Positions 6,771 to 15,384 of a stretch of 64,000 nt of DNA are shown here, piece after piece. The notes below the pieces were generated by a model. It did not search any database. It was not told where the DNA came from and saw only the letters and a list, made by a program, of their open reading frames with translations. Made by a program: the position numbers and the translations under genes. This stretch comes from Catelliglobosispora koreensis DSM 44566 (GTDB lineage: Bacteria; Actinomycetota; Actinomycetes; Mycobacteriales; Micromonosporaceae). Location: NCBI RefSeq assembly GCF_000379685.1, contig NZ_KB903249.1, forward strand, positions 1 through 64,000, in the 5' to 3' direction. Position 1 is the stretch's first letter, and every line of letters begins with the position of its first letter.

Positions 6771-8836
6771 GCGAAATGACGCGGCCGCTGCCAAAGTTGC
6801 GCGTGACCGGTGCCGTTGTCCTCACCGGACTTCTCGTGCTGGCTTTGGCGGCGGTCCACCTGACCCAGGGCACTTCCAGCATCGGCGCGGCCGATTTGCT
6901 AGGGCTGCTCGCGGGCAGCGGCGACGAGGATGCCGCGCGCATCCTCGTCGCGTCACGCGTGCCGCGGCTGCTCGCCGGGCTAACCATCGGCCTGGCCCTC
7001 GGTGCCGCGGGCGCGGCCTTCCAGTCCGTGGCGCGCAACGCTTTGGCGGCTCCGGACACGCTCGCCGTCAATGCCGGTGCGCACTTGGCTGTGGTGATCG
7101 CGGCGGTGGCCGGGCTAGCGCTCCCTGTGTTCTCCTCCGGAGCGCTCGCCTTCGTTGGTGGGCTGGCAGCCGCCGGCTTGGTCATGCTGCTTTCGGCGGG
7201 CGGCACGTCGGGCCCGACCCGGCTCATCCTGGCCGGGTCGGCGATCACGCTGGCGCTCAGCTCGCTGACGATGGTGCTGATGCTCCTGTTCGAGCAGGAG
7301 ACCTTGGGACTTTTCGCGTGGGGCAACGGTTCGCTCGTGCAGACCGACCTCAAGGGCGTGCGGCAAATGGCACCCGTGGTGCTGGCCTGTATCGCGCTGC
7401 TTCTGTTCATGGGACGCAAGCTCGACATCCTCGCGCTGGGCGATGACACCGCCGCGACACTTGGCGTGGCGGTCCGCCGCACTCGGTTCCAGGTGATCCT
7501 GATCGCGGTCCTCCTGTCCTCCGCGGCGGTCACTCTTGTTGGCCCCGTTGGCTTTGTCGGCCTGTGCGCACCGGTCATCGTGAGGCTGTGCGCGAAGTGG
7601 CTTCCCGCCGTGCACAAACACCGGGTGCTCATTCCGCTGTCAGCATTGGCCGGTGTCGCCATCGTGCTCGGTGCCGACATCGTGCTGCGCATGGTGATGG
7701 GTGGCCAAGGCGGCGTGGACATTCCGACCGGTGTGGTCACCACGATCCTTGGTGCGATCGTGCTCGTGTGGCTGGCCCGCCAGCTTCGCGACTCCGGCCC
7801 GACGCGCCGGGCGCCCTCGGGACACCTGGCGACGGTCAGGTCACGGCGCTTTTTCCTCATCGCGATGGTGGCTGGCGTTATCGTCCTATGTGGAGCGATT
7901 GTCGCCGGGATGCTGGCCGGGGACACCTGGCTGCTCACGGGCGACCTGATGAACTGGCTACAGGGCAAGACCGGCCGGGCTATCACTTACGTCCTAGACC
8001 AGCGTTATCCCCGCGTCACGGCGGCCGTGCTCTCCGGTGCGGCGCTGGCGATCGCTGGTGCGGTCGTGCAAGCGGTTTGCCGCAATCCACTCGCCGAGCC
8101 GGGATTGCTAGGTATCACAGCGGGTGCCGGGGTCGGCGCGGTAGGGCTCATCACCTTCGTGCCGCTGGCCGGAATCGGCGTCATGTCCATGGCGGCCGGC
8201 GCGGGCGCCCTCATCGCCTTCGCGATCGTCTACGGACTGTCCTGGCGTGGCGGGCTTAGCTCAGACCGGCTCGTGCTTATTGGCATCGGCTTCTGGTCCG
8301 GTGGCATGGCCATCATTACGTTCATCATCGTCGGGTCCGACCCGTGGAACACCGGCAAGGCACTGACGTGGCTGTCCGGCTCGACCTATGGCCGCACGCC
8401 AGCGCAGGTGCTGCCGGTCGCCATAGCCCTGCTCGTGCTCACGCCACTGCTCGTGCTCGGAACGCGTGAGCTTGACTTGCTCTCCCTCGATGACGACACC
8501 CCACGCGTGCTCGGGGTCTCTGTTGAAAAGGTGCGGCTGCTGACCCTCATCGGCGCGGCGCTGCTGACGTCCACGGCGGTGTCAGCCGTTGGTGTGGTGG
8601 GGTTTCTTGGCCTCGTCGCGCCGCATGCCGCCCGTGCTCTCGTGGGCGCCAGGCATTCCCATGTGCTGCCAACGGCAGCCCTGATCGGCGCGATCCTCGT
8701 CAGCCTCGCGGACACTCTCGGGCGCGTGGTCATCGCGCCGGCACAGATTCCCGCGGGTTTGGTGACGGCTTTGCTTGGTACCCCCTATTTTGTCTGGCTG
8801 CTCTGGCGGTCGCGGACCCTTGGAGGAAGCAAATGA
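6767..8836 (+). CDS. Fused double FecCD-type siderophore permease (FhuB-like)
   Basis: A 689-residue membrane protein made of two tandem FecCD domains (about residues 10-335 and 345-689), the arrangement known from FhuB; most actinobacteria encode the halves separately. Each half has the ...R(V/Y)PR entry motif (SRVPRLLAG and RYPRVTAAV), a GAxxQ...RNPLA-type loop (AFQSVARNALAAPD; VVQAVCRNPLAEP) and a GxVGFxGLxAP segment. The second half keeps the full APHAAR motif; the first has APVIVR instead. The fused chain would form the whole membrane pore for the ATPase and lipoprotein encoded upstream. TTG 6767 overlaps the preceding stop (TTGA); ATG 6776 is an alternative. Confidence 0.92.
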   Translation: MSEMTRPLPKLRVTGAVVLTGLLVLALAAVHLTQGTSSIGAADLLGLLAGSGDEDAARILVASRVPRLLAGLTIGLALGAAGAAFQSVARNALAAPDTLAVNAGAHLAVVIAAVAGLALPVFSSGALAFVGGLAAAGLVMLLSAGGTSGPTRLILAGSAITLALSSLTMVLMLLFEQETLGLFAWGNGSLVQTDLKGVRQMAPVVLACIALLLFMGRKLDILALGDDTAATLGVAVRRTRFQVILIAVLLSSAAVTLVGPVGFVGLCAPVIVRLCAKWLPAVHKHRVLIPLSALAGVAIVLGADIVLRMVMGGQGGVDIPTGVVTTILGAIVLVWLARQLRDSGPTRRAPSGHLATVRSRRFFLIAMVAGVIVLCGAIVAGMLAGDTWLLTGDLMNWLQGKTGRAITYVLDQRYPRVTAAVLSGAALAIAGAVVQAVCRNPLAEPGLLGITAGAGVGAVGLITFVPLAGIGVMSMAAGAGALIAFAIVYGLSWRGGLSSDRLVLIGIGFWSGGMAIITFIIVGSDPWNTGKALTWLSGSTYGRTPAQVLPVAIALLVLTPLLVLGTRELDLLSLDDDTPRVLGVSVEKVRLLTLIGAALLTSTAVSAVGVVGFLGLVAPHAARALVGARHSHVLPTAALIGAILVSLADTLGRVVIAPAQIPAGLVTALLGTPYFVWLLWRSRTLGGSK

Positions 8837-9723
8837 TCCTGCCCTGGCGGTTCTTCGATGTGGAAGTCGCACGGCTGCGGCGCCTGAGCCGATCGTTCCT
8901 GCGCGTGACAGTGACCGGCGAAGACCTGAAGGTGTTCGCGGACAACGGGTTTGACCAGCGATTCAAGCTGATCCTCCCGTTGCCGGAAAGTGGCCTGGCG
9001 TCGTTCCCGTTCAGCCTGGACTGGCATGAGAAGTGGCGTGCACTGCCTGAATCACAGCGCAATCCGGTGCGCACCTACACCGTGCGAGCGGTCCGGCCGG
9101 AGGTGTCCGAAGTGGACATTGACATGGTCGTGCACCCGGGTGGCGACGGCCCAGCCGTGGTCTGGGTGCGCGATGTGGCCGTGGGCGATCAGCTCGCATT
9201 GCTGGGCCCGGACGCCCGTTTCGGCGGACCGCATGGCGGCATTGACTTCCGGCTGCCCGCCAGCGCGACGACGATTCTGATCGCTGGCGATGAGACCGCC
9301 GTGCCAGCGGTGGCGTCCATTTTGGAGTGTCTGCCGAGGGACATCTCAGGCGAGGTAATCCTTGAGGTTCCGGAGCCCGGCGATTTCCTTGACCTGACCG
9401 CTCCCGTGGGCATCAAAATCGAGTGGCTCGCCCGCGATGGCGCGGTTCACGGCAGCGCCTTGGTGCCCGCGCTGACGGCGGCCGCCGCGAGGCTCGTGCC
9501 GCAACAGGCCGCCGGCGAGCTTCCGGATGTCGATGTCGACGAGCAAATCCTTTGGGAGGTACCAGATGAGCCCGCTCCCGATAAGCAGGTCTACGCCTGG
9601 CTGGCCGGCGAGGCTGGCGTGATCCGGTCGCTGCGCCGTCACCTCGTCGGCGAGCGCGGCCTCGACCGGCGAAGCGTGGCCTTCATGGGCTACTGGCGCC
9701 TCGGCCGCAGCGAAGGCGTGTAA
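8833..9723 (+). CDS. Siderophore-interacting protein (FAD-dependent ferric-siderophore reductase)
   Basis: A 296-residue SIP-family flavoprotein that would release iron in the cytoplasm by reducing imported ferric siderophore with NAD(P)H. The FAD-binding domain contains RTYTVR (about residues 80-85) and the DMVVHPGGDGPA block that contacts flavin; the C-terminal half has ILIAGDETAVPAVASILE and ends with WLAGEAGVIRSLRRHL and FMGYWRLG, hallmarks of the family. ATG 8833 overlaps the permease stop (ATGA), so it is translationally coupled as the last gene of the iron operon. Confidence 0.93.
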   Translation: MILPWRFFDVEVARLRRLSRSFLRVTVTGEDLKVFADNGFDQRFKLILPLPESGLASFPFSLDWHEKWRALPESQRNPVRTYTVRAVRPEVSEVDIDMVVHPGGDGPAVVWVRDVAVGDQLALLGPDARFGGPHGGIDFRLPASATTILIAGDETAVPAVASILECLPRDISGEVILEVPEPGDFLDLTAPVGIKIEWLARDGAVHGSALVPALTAAAARLVPQQAAGELPDVDVDEQILWEVPDEPAPDKQVYAWLAGEAGVIRSLRRHLVGERGLDRRSVAFMGYWRLGRSEGV

Positions 9724-9834
9724 AGCGCCGCGAACGGCCCTTGGCTGCGTTGCTCGCCGCCTCGTGTACCAACTGCCTACACGTCGGCGTCGTGCGCCTT
9801 GCCAGGAACCATTTGCGGACGCCTTAGCAGACGG

Positions 9835-9840
9835 TAAGGT
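9835..9840 (+). promoter_or_regulatory. -10 box TAAGGT, leaderless start for 9847
   Basis: TAAGGT, then 6 nt (CACCGG) and ATG 9847. Confidence 0.55.
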
Positions 9841-9846
9841 CACCGG

Positions 9847-11115
9847 ATGGCGCGGCTAGCGGATCATCCGGGGTACCGGAAGTTTTGGGTGTCGGACACG
9901 ATCTCGTCGTTCGGCACCTATCTCACCTCTGTCGCCATGCCGCTGGTCGCCACCTTCACGCTCCAGGTGACCGAAGCTCAGTTCGGTCTCATCACCGGCA
10001 CGCGCTACGCGCCATACCTGTTGTTTGGCCTGATCGCCGGCGTGTTCGCCGACCGGCACCGGCGGCGGCCCGTCCTGGTCGGCATGGACTTCGGCCGCTT
10101 TGTCCTGCTCAGCTTGCTGACTCTGCTGATCGTCGCTGGATGGCTCAGCTTCTGGCTGCTGATCGTTTTTGTCTTCGTGTTCGGGACGATGTCGCTGCTC
10201 TACGAGGCGGCCCATCAGTCCTACTTGCCACGGCTGGTGCCGGTGGACGCTCTGCCAAAAGCCAACGCCCGCCTGGAATTGAGTTCCTATCTCGCGCAGA
10301 CGACCGGGCCGTTCCTCGCTGGAGCCATCATCCGGCTGTCCAGTGTGCCGGTCGCCTTGTTCACGGATGCGGTGTCCTATTTGGTTTCCGGTGTTCTGCT
10401 CGCGCGCGTCAAGGTCGCCGAGCCGGCCCCACAGCGCACTGAGCGCCACCTGATAAATGAACTGCGCGAAGGGCTTTCGTGGGTTTACGGGCACCGGATT
10501 CTGGCGCCTTACGCGATCACGTTGCATCTGAGGTTTCTCTTCGCCAGCACGGCTTCCGTCGCGTTCACTCTCTTTGTGCTGCATGGCTTAGAGCCCGGGC
10601 TGTCGGCGGCGGAAGCCGGTTTCCGCCTGGGCATCGTGCTCGCGATCGGTGGCGTGGGAGCCGTCGTTGGCAACGCGGTGTCGACCGTGGCCGGGCGGTT
10701 CGGTGTCGGGAGGCTCGTCATGGCTGAACGCACCCTCGAACCGCTGGGCTGGTCCGTTGCCGCCCTTGCGGTTTCGGGCTTCGCCGGCTGGGCGATGGTC
10801 GCCGTGTCACAGTTCGTGGTGTGGGTCGCGCTCGGGCTCAGCGGCCCGCACACGATGGGTTACCGCCAGGCCGTGACGCCCGATCGGTTGCAGGGACGGA
10901 TGAACGCCACCATCCGTTCGCTCAATTGGGGAATGCTGACAATTGGCGCCCCGATCGGCGGGTGGCTGGTGCAGCAGACCAGTTATCGAGGGACTTTGTG
11001 GATAGCAATTGCAGGAATGATGCTGTCCGCTATAGCGGCGTTGGCGTCGCCATTACGGCACGCTCGGCACCCGGAAACCTCGGTATCCTCTTTGGATGAC
11101 CGCCTCAGCGCGTGA
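9847..11115 (+). CDS. Major facilitator superfamily transporter (MFS_3/enterobactin-exporter-like)
   Basis: A 422-residue, 12-helix permease. FADRHRRRPVLVGMDFGR near residue 65-80 is the loop 2-3 motif A of MFS drug exporters, and the YEAAHQSYLPRLVP segment is typical of the EntS/MFS_3 branch. Being next to a siderophore uptake operon it could export a siderophore, but it has its own probable leaderless promoter and no iron box, so that is only a guess. Its last 20 bp overlap the Panacea-domain gene. Confidence 0.85.
   Translation: MARLADHPGYRKFWVSDTISSFGTYLTSVAMPLVATFTLQVTEAQFGLITGTRYAPYLLFGLIAGVFADRHRRRPVLVGMDFGRFVLLSLLTLLIVAGWLSFWLLIVFVFVFGTMSLLYEAAHQSYLPRLVPVDALPKANARLELSSYLAQTTGPFLAGAIIRLSSVPVALFTDAVSYLVSGVLLARVKVAEPAPQRTERHLINELREGLSWVYGHRILAPYAITLHLRFLFASTASVAFTLFVLHGLEPGLSAAEAGFRLGIVLAIGGVGAVVGNAVSTVAGRFGVGRLVMAERTLEPLGWSVAALAVSGFAGWAMVAVSQFVVWVALGLSGPHTMGYRQAVTPDRLQGRMNATIRSLNWGMLTIGAPIGGWLVQQTSYRGTLWIAIAGMMLSAIAALASPLRHARHPETSVSSLDDRLSA
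11084..11089 (+). promoter_or_regulatory. -10 box TATCCT, leaderless start for 11096
   Basis: TATCCT inside the end of the MFS gene, 6 nt before ATG 11096. Suggests the Panacea gene has its own promoter. Confidence 0.5.
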
Positions 11116-11650
11116 CGTGGCTGCCGCCCTTAGGGAGCGGCTTCCCGGCCTGGCAACGAAGAAGCTGCACAAACTTCTCTATTACTGTCAGGGTCACCAT
11201 TTAGCGGCCTTCGACGAGCCACTGTTCACCGAGTCCATTTCGGCCTGGGACATGGGCCCGGTCGTCGGTGAGCTGTGGAAGGACGAGAAGGAAGGGGTGC
11301 TGACCGGCTCGCACCTCCAGCTTTCCGAGGCGGAGCTGAACACCGTCGGTTATGTGCTGAGCCGTTACGGCGGATTATCCGGCCATGATCTGGAGATTCT
11401 GACCCACGGTGAGACGCCGTGGCAGACCGCTGACAAGTCCCGCCGTCCTAAGGGGACCGTCCGGATCGAACGCGAATGGATGCGGGACTATTTCCAAGCC
11501 AGCGCCTTGGTGGATAATGATGACGATGATGTCCGGCTGGATTCAGCCGCCGTCACGCGGTGGCTGTCCCAGGTGGGTTTCAGGCAAGAAGAACCACTCA
11601 GCGCCGACAGTCCAGAACTGATCAAGGGGAGGCTAGCCCGGGGTGCCTGA
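11096..11650 (+). CDS. Panacea-domain protein (DUF4065, SocA-like)
   Basis: A 184-residue protein. Residues 20-75 carry the Panacea signature: KKLHKLLYYCQGHHLA, a short linker ending in FTESISAWDMGPVVGELW, matching the DUF4065/SocA family. Panacea domains are known as interchangeable antitoxin domains (SocA, PanA), some acting with ClpXP, though others are phage proteins of unknown role. The next gene starts 8 bp before this one ends and encodes a 98-residue protein, the layout of a toxin-antitoxin pair. Whether this is a true antitoxin is inference. Confidence 0.85.
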   Translation: MTASARDVAAALRERLPGLATKKLHKLLYYCQGHHLAAFDEPLFTESISAWDMGPVVGELWKDEKEGVLTGSHLQLSEAELNTVGYVLSRYGGLSGHDLEILTHGETPWQTADKSRRPKGTVRIEREWMRDYFQASALVDNDDDDVRLDSAAVTRWLSQVGFRQEEPLSADSPELIKGRLARGA

Positions 11651-11939
11651 CCTCGACACGTGGAAACTGGAGGGTTTCCTCGACCGGCTAGACGCGTGGG
11701 TGGCGCGCGAGGCGCCTCCCGATGAGCTGCGTGTTCTGGTCACCGCCTGGATCATGAGCCGCTATGACGATCCTTATCAAGGCGTGCAACGGGAACGAGA
11801 CTTCGAGAACCTTTGGTTCGGCCCGATCCCCGGCTCGGTCACCAAGTCGGGAACCGTCGTCGTGTGTGCCTATTGGATCAAAGAACGCAACCGCAAAGTC
11901 CGGTGCGAGAGCTTCGCCACTCTGCCAGTGCCCACGTGA
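11643..11939 (+). CDS. Small protein of unknown function, partner of the Panacea gene
   Basis: A 98-residue soluble protein starting at GTG 11643, 10 nt after AAGGGGAGG (11624-11632). It overlaps the Panacea gene by 8 bp. No family was recognised. The second half is predicted to form strands (VTKSGTVVVCAYWIKERNRK), loosely recalling the final strands of small RelE/ParE-fold toxins, but no catalytic residues can be assigned. Context alone makes it a candidate toxin. Confidence 0.6.
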   Translation: MPDLDTWKLEGFLDRLDAWVAREAPPDELRVLVTAWIMSRYDDPYQGVQRERDFENLWFGPIPGSVTKSGTVVVCAYWIKERNRKVRCESFATLPVPT

Positions 11940-11948
11940 CACGGCGTT

Positions 11949-11954
11949 TAGTCT
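11949..11954 (+). promoter_or_regulatory. -10 box TAGTCT, leaderless start for 11961
   Basis: TAGTCT, 6 nt (GTGATC), ATG 11961. The spacing favours ATG 11961 over the in-frame GTG 11955. Confidence 0.55.
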
Positions 11955-11960
11955 GTGATC

Positions 11961-12377
11961 ATGGCCCCTATCGTTTTGAGTGAGTCAAGCCGGATCATCG
12001 CCGGCATCGTGTTGCTAACCATCGTGACCATTGAATTCGGCGGCTACTTCATGACCAAGATCGTGCGTGGTCAGGTGCCCATGACCGACTTCCAGAAAGC
12101 CTTCGCGCGAGCGGGGCACGCGCACGCCGGTGTGCTCGTCACCTTGGGCCTCATTTGCCTTGTGCTGGCCGATGCGACGAACCTGACCGGGTTCGCCGGC
12201 TGGGTCGCGCGAGCAGGTGTGCCGCTGGCCGCGATCCTGATGTCCGCAGGGTTCTTCGCCTCTTCCGCGGGCAAGGGCGTGACCCAGCCCAACAAGGCCT
12301 ACATCGTGCTGTGGCTGGGAGCGGCGAGCCTCGCCATCGGCACTATCACGCTCGGCATCGGCCTTCTCACAGCCTGA
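11961..12377 (+). CDS. Small four-helix membrane protein of unknown function
   Basis: A 138-residue integral membrane protein with four hydrophobic segments at about residues 10-30, 48-70, 78-98 and 110-135 and charged loops between them. Spacing to the upstream -10 box selects ATG 11961. I do not recognise a family with a known activity. Its last 11 bp overlap the convergent MOSC gene. Confidence 0.7.
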   Translation: MAPIVLSESSRIIAGIVLLTIVTIEFGGYFMTKIVRGQVPMTDFQKAFARAGHAHAGVLVTLGLICLVLADATNLTGFAGWVARAGVPLAAILMSAGFFASSAGKGVTQPNKAYIVLWLGAASLAIGTITLGIGLLTA

Positions 12378-13110
12378 CCTCGTCTCCTAACCGGACCGTC
12401 CCCGGCGCGAGCACCTGCGCGTAAACCCCCGCACACGGTTGTGGCCCGAGCTGCTCCAGCGGGACGACGCGGTTCTTCTCGTTGAGCCGGCGGACGGTCA
12501 TCCGGTCTCGTGGCAGATCGCCGTGAGCCAGTGTTGGCACGGCACAGCGCGGTGTCACGACGATAACCTTGATGATCACGTCAGCTCCGATGTGCAATTG
12601 CCTTCCCACCCAGGCGTTTTCGATGAATCCCGCCCCGGCGGTGTCGAGGACGAGATTGGGCCGAAACCGGCGATAGTCGGCGGGCACACTGTCCAGGGTG
12701 GACGTCGTGATGAGGTGCAGCGCGGCGAAGTCGAAGAAGGCACCCGGTGGCAGGTGGCTTTCGCGCAACTGTCCGTCATCGGGGCTTTCCCGGTCGATGG
12801 TTGGATCGTCAGGCGGGGTGTCCGTGAGCACGACCGGCTGCCCCAGGAAAGCGGACAGCTCTTCATCCGTCCCGTACACCTTCCCGTCAGGTCCGGTGAT
12901 CTTCCCGTCGCTGGAGGCGTGCAGCTGCAACATCTTCTCCCACAGCCGCGGATGCTTGGCACTGACCACTTTTCCGGTCGTGGTTTGGATCAGGGCCAGC
13001 CGGCGGTCGCCCTCGATGCCCCGCGAGGTGATCTCAGCGGCGGAAAGCTGTTCCCCGAGCATTGATTTGACTGGATACCGACACAACTGTCGAACTGTCC
13101 CCACAGGCAT
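12367..13110 (-). CDS. MOSC-domain protein (molybdenum cofactor sulfurase C-terminal type)
   Basis: A 247-residue protein. The N-terminal MOSC beta-barrel segment (GTVRQLCRYPVKSMLGEQL, then GIEGDRRLALI) and the C-terminal MOSC block (FRPNLVLDTAGAGFIENAWVGRQLHIG, then TPRCAVPTLAHGDLPRD) are both clear; the Cys in TPRCAVPT is the conserved MOSC cysteine thought to carry sulfur or bind cofactor. Relatives are YcbX/mARC-like proteins that reduce N-hydroxylated compounds. Start ATG 13110 follows TAGTGT by 7 nt. The longer upstream frame reads into the divergent gene and is rejected. Confidence 0.85.
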   Translation of the reverse strand: MPVGTVRQLCRYPVKSMLGEQLSAAEITSRGIEGDRRLALIQTTTGKVVSAKHPRLWEKMLQLHASSDGKITGPDGKVYGTDEELSAFLGQPVVLTDTPPDDPTIDRESPDDGQLRESHLPPGAFFDFAALHLITTSTLDSVPADYRRFRPNLVLDTAGAGFIENAWVGRQLHIGADVIIKVIVVTPRCAVPTLAHGDLPRDRMTVRRLNEKNRVVPLEQLGPQPCAGVYAQVLAPGTVRLGDEVRL

Positions 13111-13117
13111 TGGATAG

Positions 13118-13123
13118 ACACTA
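13118..13123 (-). promoter_or_regulatory. -10 box TAGTGT (minus), leaderless start for 13110
   Basis: Minus-strand TAGTGT, 7 nt, then ATG 13110. Lies 10 bp from the opposing -10 of the next gene. Confidence 0.5.
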
Positions 13124-13133
13124 CCGCCGCCCT

Positions 13134-13139
13134 TATGGT
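13134..13139 (+). promoter_or_regulatory. -10 box TATGGT, leaderless start for 13147
   Basis: TATGGT with TTGGAT 18 bp upstream (13110-13115) and ATG 13147 seven nt downstream. This makes 13147, not the ATG at 13135 inside the box, the likely start. Confidence 0.55.
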
Positions 13140-13146
13140 CTCGCCC

Positions 13147-14304
13147 ATGAGACGGTTGCCCTTGATTGTCAGCGTGGTTATCGCCAGCACCTTCCTGATC
13201 GCTAAACCGGCTTTCGCCAACGGGAATCTCGTGTCGGTCAGCGGTTCGGTCATCAGTTTCCTGGGCGGCACTGGTTACGTGAACAACCTGACGGTCCGCT
13301 CCGTGGGTGCGGTGTATGTCTTTGACGACATCTCCGGCGTCCAGGCCGGGGCGGGATGCTTTCATCCGTCCACATCGGACCTGACTGTTGTGCACTGCGC
13401 GCCGGCACTGGTCAGTTACGTGAAGATCGACGTCAACAGCGCGAATGACCGCGTCGACTACTGGGCCAACGCTAACGCGCAGATCTTCGGCGGCGTAGGC
13501 GACGACGAATTGTGGGGCGGCGACGGCGAAGACAAACTGTTTGGCCAAGCGGGAAGGGACCGCCTCTTCGGCTGGAACGGTGATGACGTGCTCGACGGCG
13601 GCACCGATGCCGATCAGCTCGCGGGGCAAAGCGGTGCCGAGGACAGGGTCAGCTACGAGTCGCATCCCGCGGGCGTGATCGCCGACATCGATGGGGTGGC
13701 AGGCGATGACGGCATGCCGGGGGAGGGCGACACCATCGGCTCTGACGTGGAGTACTTGTCGGGCAGCCCGTTCAACGACACGTTGAGCGGCAGCGCGGTC
13801 CGCAATTTCCTGTGGGGCTGCGGTGGCAACGATGTGCTGAACGGCCTGGGCGGCGATGACTGGCTCGCCGGCGACTGCGAGTCAGGCTCCCGCGGCGCCG
13901 ATGTCCTTAATGGAGGAAGCGGATCGGACTGGGTTACCTATTACACCCACAGCGTCCGGATCGAGGCCAGTCTGGACGGCGCGGCCGGAAACGATGGCGC
14001 GGCAGGCGAAGGCGACACCATCGCTAGCGATGTGGAGAACCTTAGCGGTGGCACAGGCGACGACAAACTCACGGGTAGCGAAGCTGGCAACCGCCTCGAC
14101 GGGCATATCGGCAACGACGAAGTGCACGGCTTCGGTGGCGACGATGTGGTGTTCGGCAACATGGGCTGGCGTGGCCCGATTCCCGGCGCAGACGACGACC
14201 GGCTTTACGGCGACTCTGGCGCCGACCAGATCGATGGCGACGCTGGGTTCGATCACTGCGACCTTGGTCCCGATGGCACGTCGGCCGTCAACTGCGAGGC
14301 ATAG
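13147..14304 (+). CDS. Secreted RTX-like calcium-binding-repeat protein
   Basis: A 385-residue protein with a Sec signal peptide (MRRLPLIVSVVIAS, cleavage after AFA near residue 24). From about residue 115 it carries many GGxGxDxLxG nonapeptides of the hemolysin-type Ca-binding family (GGVGDDELWGG, NGLGGDDWLAG, GFGGDDVVFG), which fold into a calcium-loaded beta-roll. Two longer modules ending in EGDTI(G/A)SDVE(Y/N)LSG (near 190 and 290) are internal duplicates. No catalytic domain is seen, so a structural or surface role is likely. Such Sec-secreted relatives are common in actinomycetes and do not need a type I exporter. Confidence 0.88.
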   Translation: MRRLPLIVSVVIASTFLIAKPAFANGNLVSVSGSVISFLGGTGYVNNLTVRSVGAVYVFDDISGVQAGAGCFHPSTSDLTVVHCAPALVSYVKIDVNSANDRVDYWANANAQIFGGVGDDELWGGDGEDKLFGQAGRDRLFGWNGDDVLDGGTDADQLAGQSGAEDRVSYESHPAGVIADIDGVAGDDGMPGEGDTIGSDVEYLSGSPFNDTLSGSAVRNFLWGCGGNDVLNGLGGDDWLAGDCESGSRGADVLNGGSGSDWVTYYTHSVRIEASLDGAAGNDGAAGEGDTIASDVENLSGGTGDDKLTGSEAGNRLDGHIGNDEVHGFGGDDVVFGNMGWRGPIPGADDDRLYGDSGADQIDGDAGFDHCDLGPDGTSAVNCEA

Positions 14305-14307
14305 CTC

Positions 14308-14321
14308 ACTACAGGTGTAGT
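14308..14321. promoter_or_regulatory. Inverted repeat ACTACA-GG-TGTAGT, BlaI/CopY-like operator
   Basis: A perfect 6-2-6 palindrome with the TACA/TGTA core of BlaI/MecI-type operators, touching the -10 box of the following monooxygenase gene. No BlaI gene is in the window, so the regulator is unassigned. Confidence 0.5.
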
Positions 14322-14326
14322 ACGCT
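14321..14326 (+). promoter_or_regulatory. -10 box TACGCT, leaderless start for 14333
   Basis: TACGCT, 6 nt (GGTGGC), ATG 14333. Overlaps the right arm of the palindrome by one base. Confidence 0.55.
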
Positions 14327-14332
14327 GGTGGC

Positions 14333-15376
14333 ATGACCAGAGTAGCGATAGTGGGCGGCGGCATCGGTGGCCTCGCGACGGCCATCGGGCTGAGTCAAGC
14401 TGGCTGGGAAACCACCGTGTTCGAGCGATCGGCAGGGCTGCCGGAAACCGGCACGGGCCTGGGCATCTGGCCGGCCGCCCTGCACGCGCTCGATGAGCTG
14501 GGCCTTGGCGCGCTAGCCAGGCGACGTGGGATGCGGCAACCGTCCGGGACTATCCGCCGCCCAGACGGCAGTGTCATCGGAAAGATCGACGTCACCAAAC
14601 TCAAGGAACCGGTCTACCTGCTGTCCAGGCCGGCCCTGCTCGGCTTGCTCGCCGGGGCGCTGCCGGAGGGCATCGTCAAGTTCGGCAGCGACGTGTCCGA
14701 GCTGGCGGCCCTGCGGCGCGACTATGACGTTGTCGTTGGGGCTGACGGGATTCGCAGCCGCGTTCGCCAAGAGGTATTCGGCACGGCAGCGACTTTGCGG
14801 TACGCGGGGTGGACCGTGTGGCGCGGAACGGTCGATGGTGACATCCCGGCCGGAGGCGAAATCTGGGGCGTGGGCAAGAAGTTTGGCGTGACGCCGCAGG
14901 AGCCGGGCCGCACCAACTTCTACGCGGTGCTTCACATGCCGGCCGGGTACCAGGTGGTTGACGACCTAGCCGAACTCAAGCACCACTTCGGTTCCTGGCC
15001 CGATCCGATCCCCGCGATCCTGGGACAGCTCACGGCGGCTGACCTATTGCACCATGATCTGCAATACCTGGACCCGCCACTGAAGTCCTATGTGGAGGGC
15101 AACGTCGCGCTATTAGGCGATGCCGCACACGCGATGACACCAGATCTCGGGCAGGGCGCATGCCAAGCGCTCATCGACGGTGCTGCCTTAGCGCGCTGCC
15201 TGACGACCGCTCCTAACGTTCAGGCCGGCTTGGCCGCCTACGATCGCGAGCGCCGCAAGCCGTCACAACGGGTCGCGGCGATGGCGTTACGTGTCAGTCG
15301 CCTGACCGCCATGCGGCGCACGGGTTTACGTGACCTGATCGCCAAGGCCGCGTTAGCTCTCGGCCCACTCGCCTAA
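14333..15376 (+). CDS. FAD-dependent monooxygenase (PF01494 type)
   Basis: A 347-residue group A flavoprotein monooxygenase. Residues 4-15 are the FAD-binding GGGIGGLATAIG loop; the DG motif VVGADGIRSRVR and the GD motif LLGDAAHAMTPDLGQGA are complete. Relatives hydroxylate aromatic or polyketide substrates with NAD(P)H and O2; the target here is unknown. It stands alone behind its own promoter and a palindromic operator, 8 bp from the convergent ArsR gene. Confidence 0.9.
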   Translation: MTRVAIVGGGIGGLATAIGLSQAGWETTVFERSAGLPETGTGLGIWPAALHALDELGLGALARRRGMRQPSGTIRRPDGSVIGKIDVTKLKEPVYLLSRPALLGLLAGALPEGIVKFGSDVSELAALRRDYDVVVGADGIRSRVRQEVFGTAATLRYAGWTVWRGTVDGDIPAGGEIWGVGKKFGVTPQEPGRTNFYAVLHMPAGYQVVDDLAELKHHFGSWPDPIPAILGQLTAADLLHHDLQYLDPPLKSYVEGNVALLGDAAHAMTPDLGQGACQALIDGAALARCLTTAPNVQAGLAAYDRERRKPSQRVAAMALRVSRLTAMRRTGLRDLIAKAALALGPLA

Positions 15377-15384
15377 CCGGCTGG

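Noticed and set aside
6664-7986. Long minus-strand open frame over the double permease
   Set aside because: Thr/Ala/Ser-rich shadow translation with no fold; the plus-strand permease is unambiguous.
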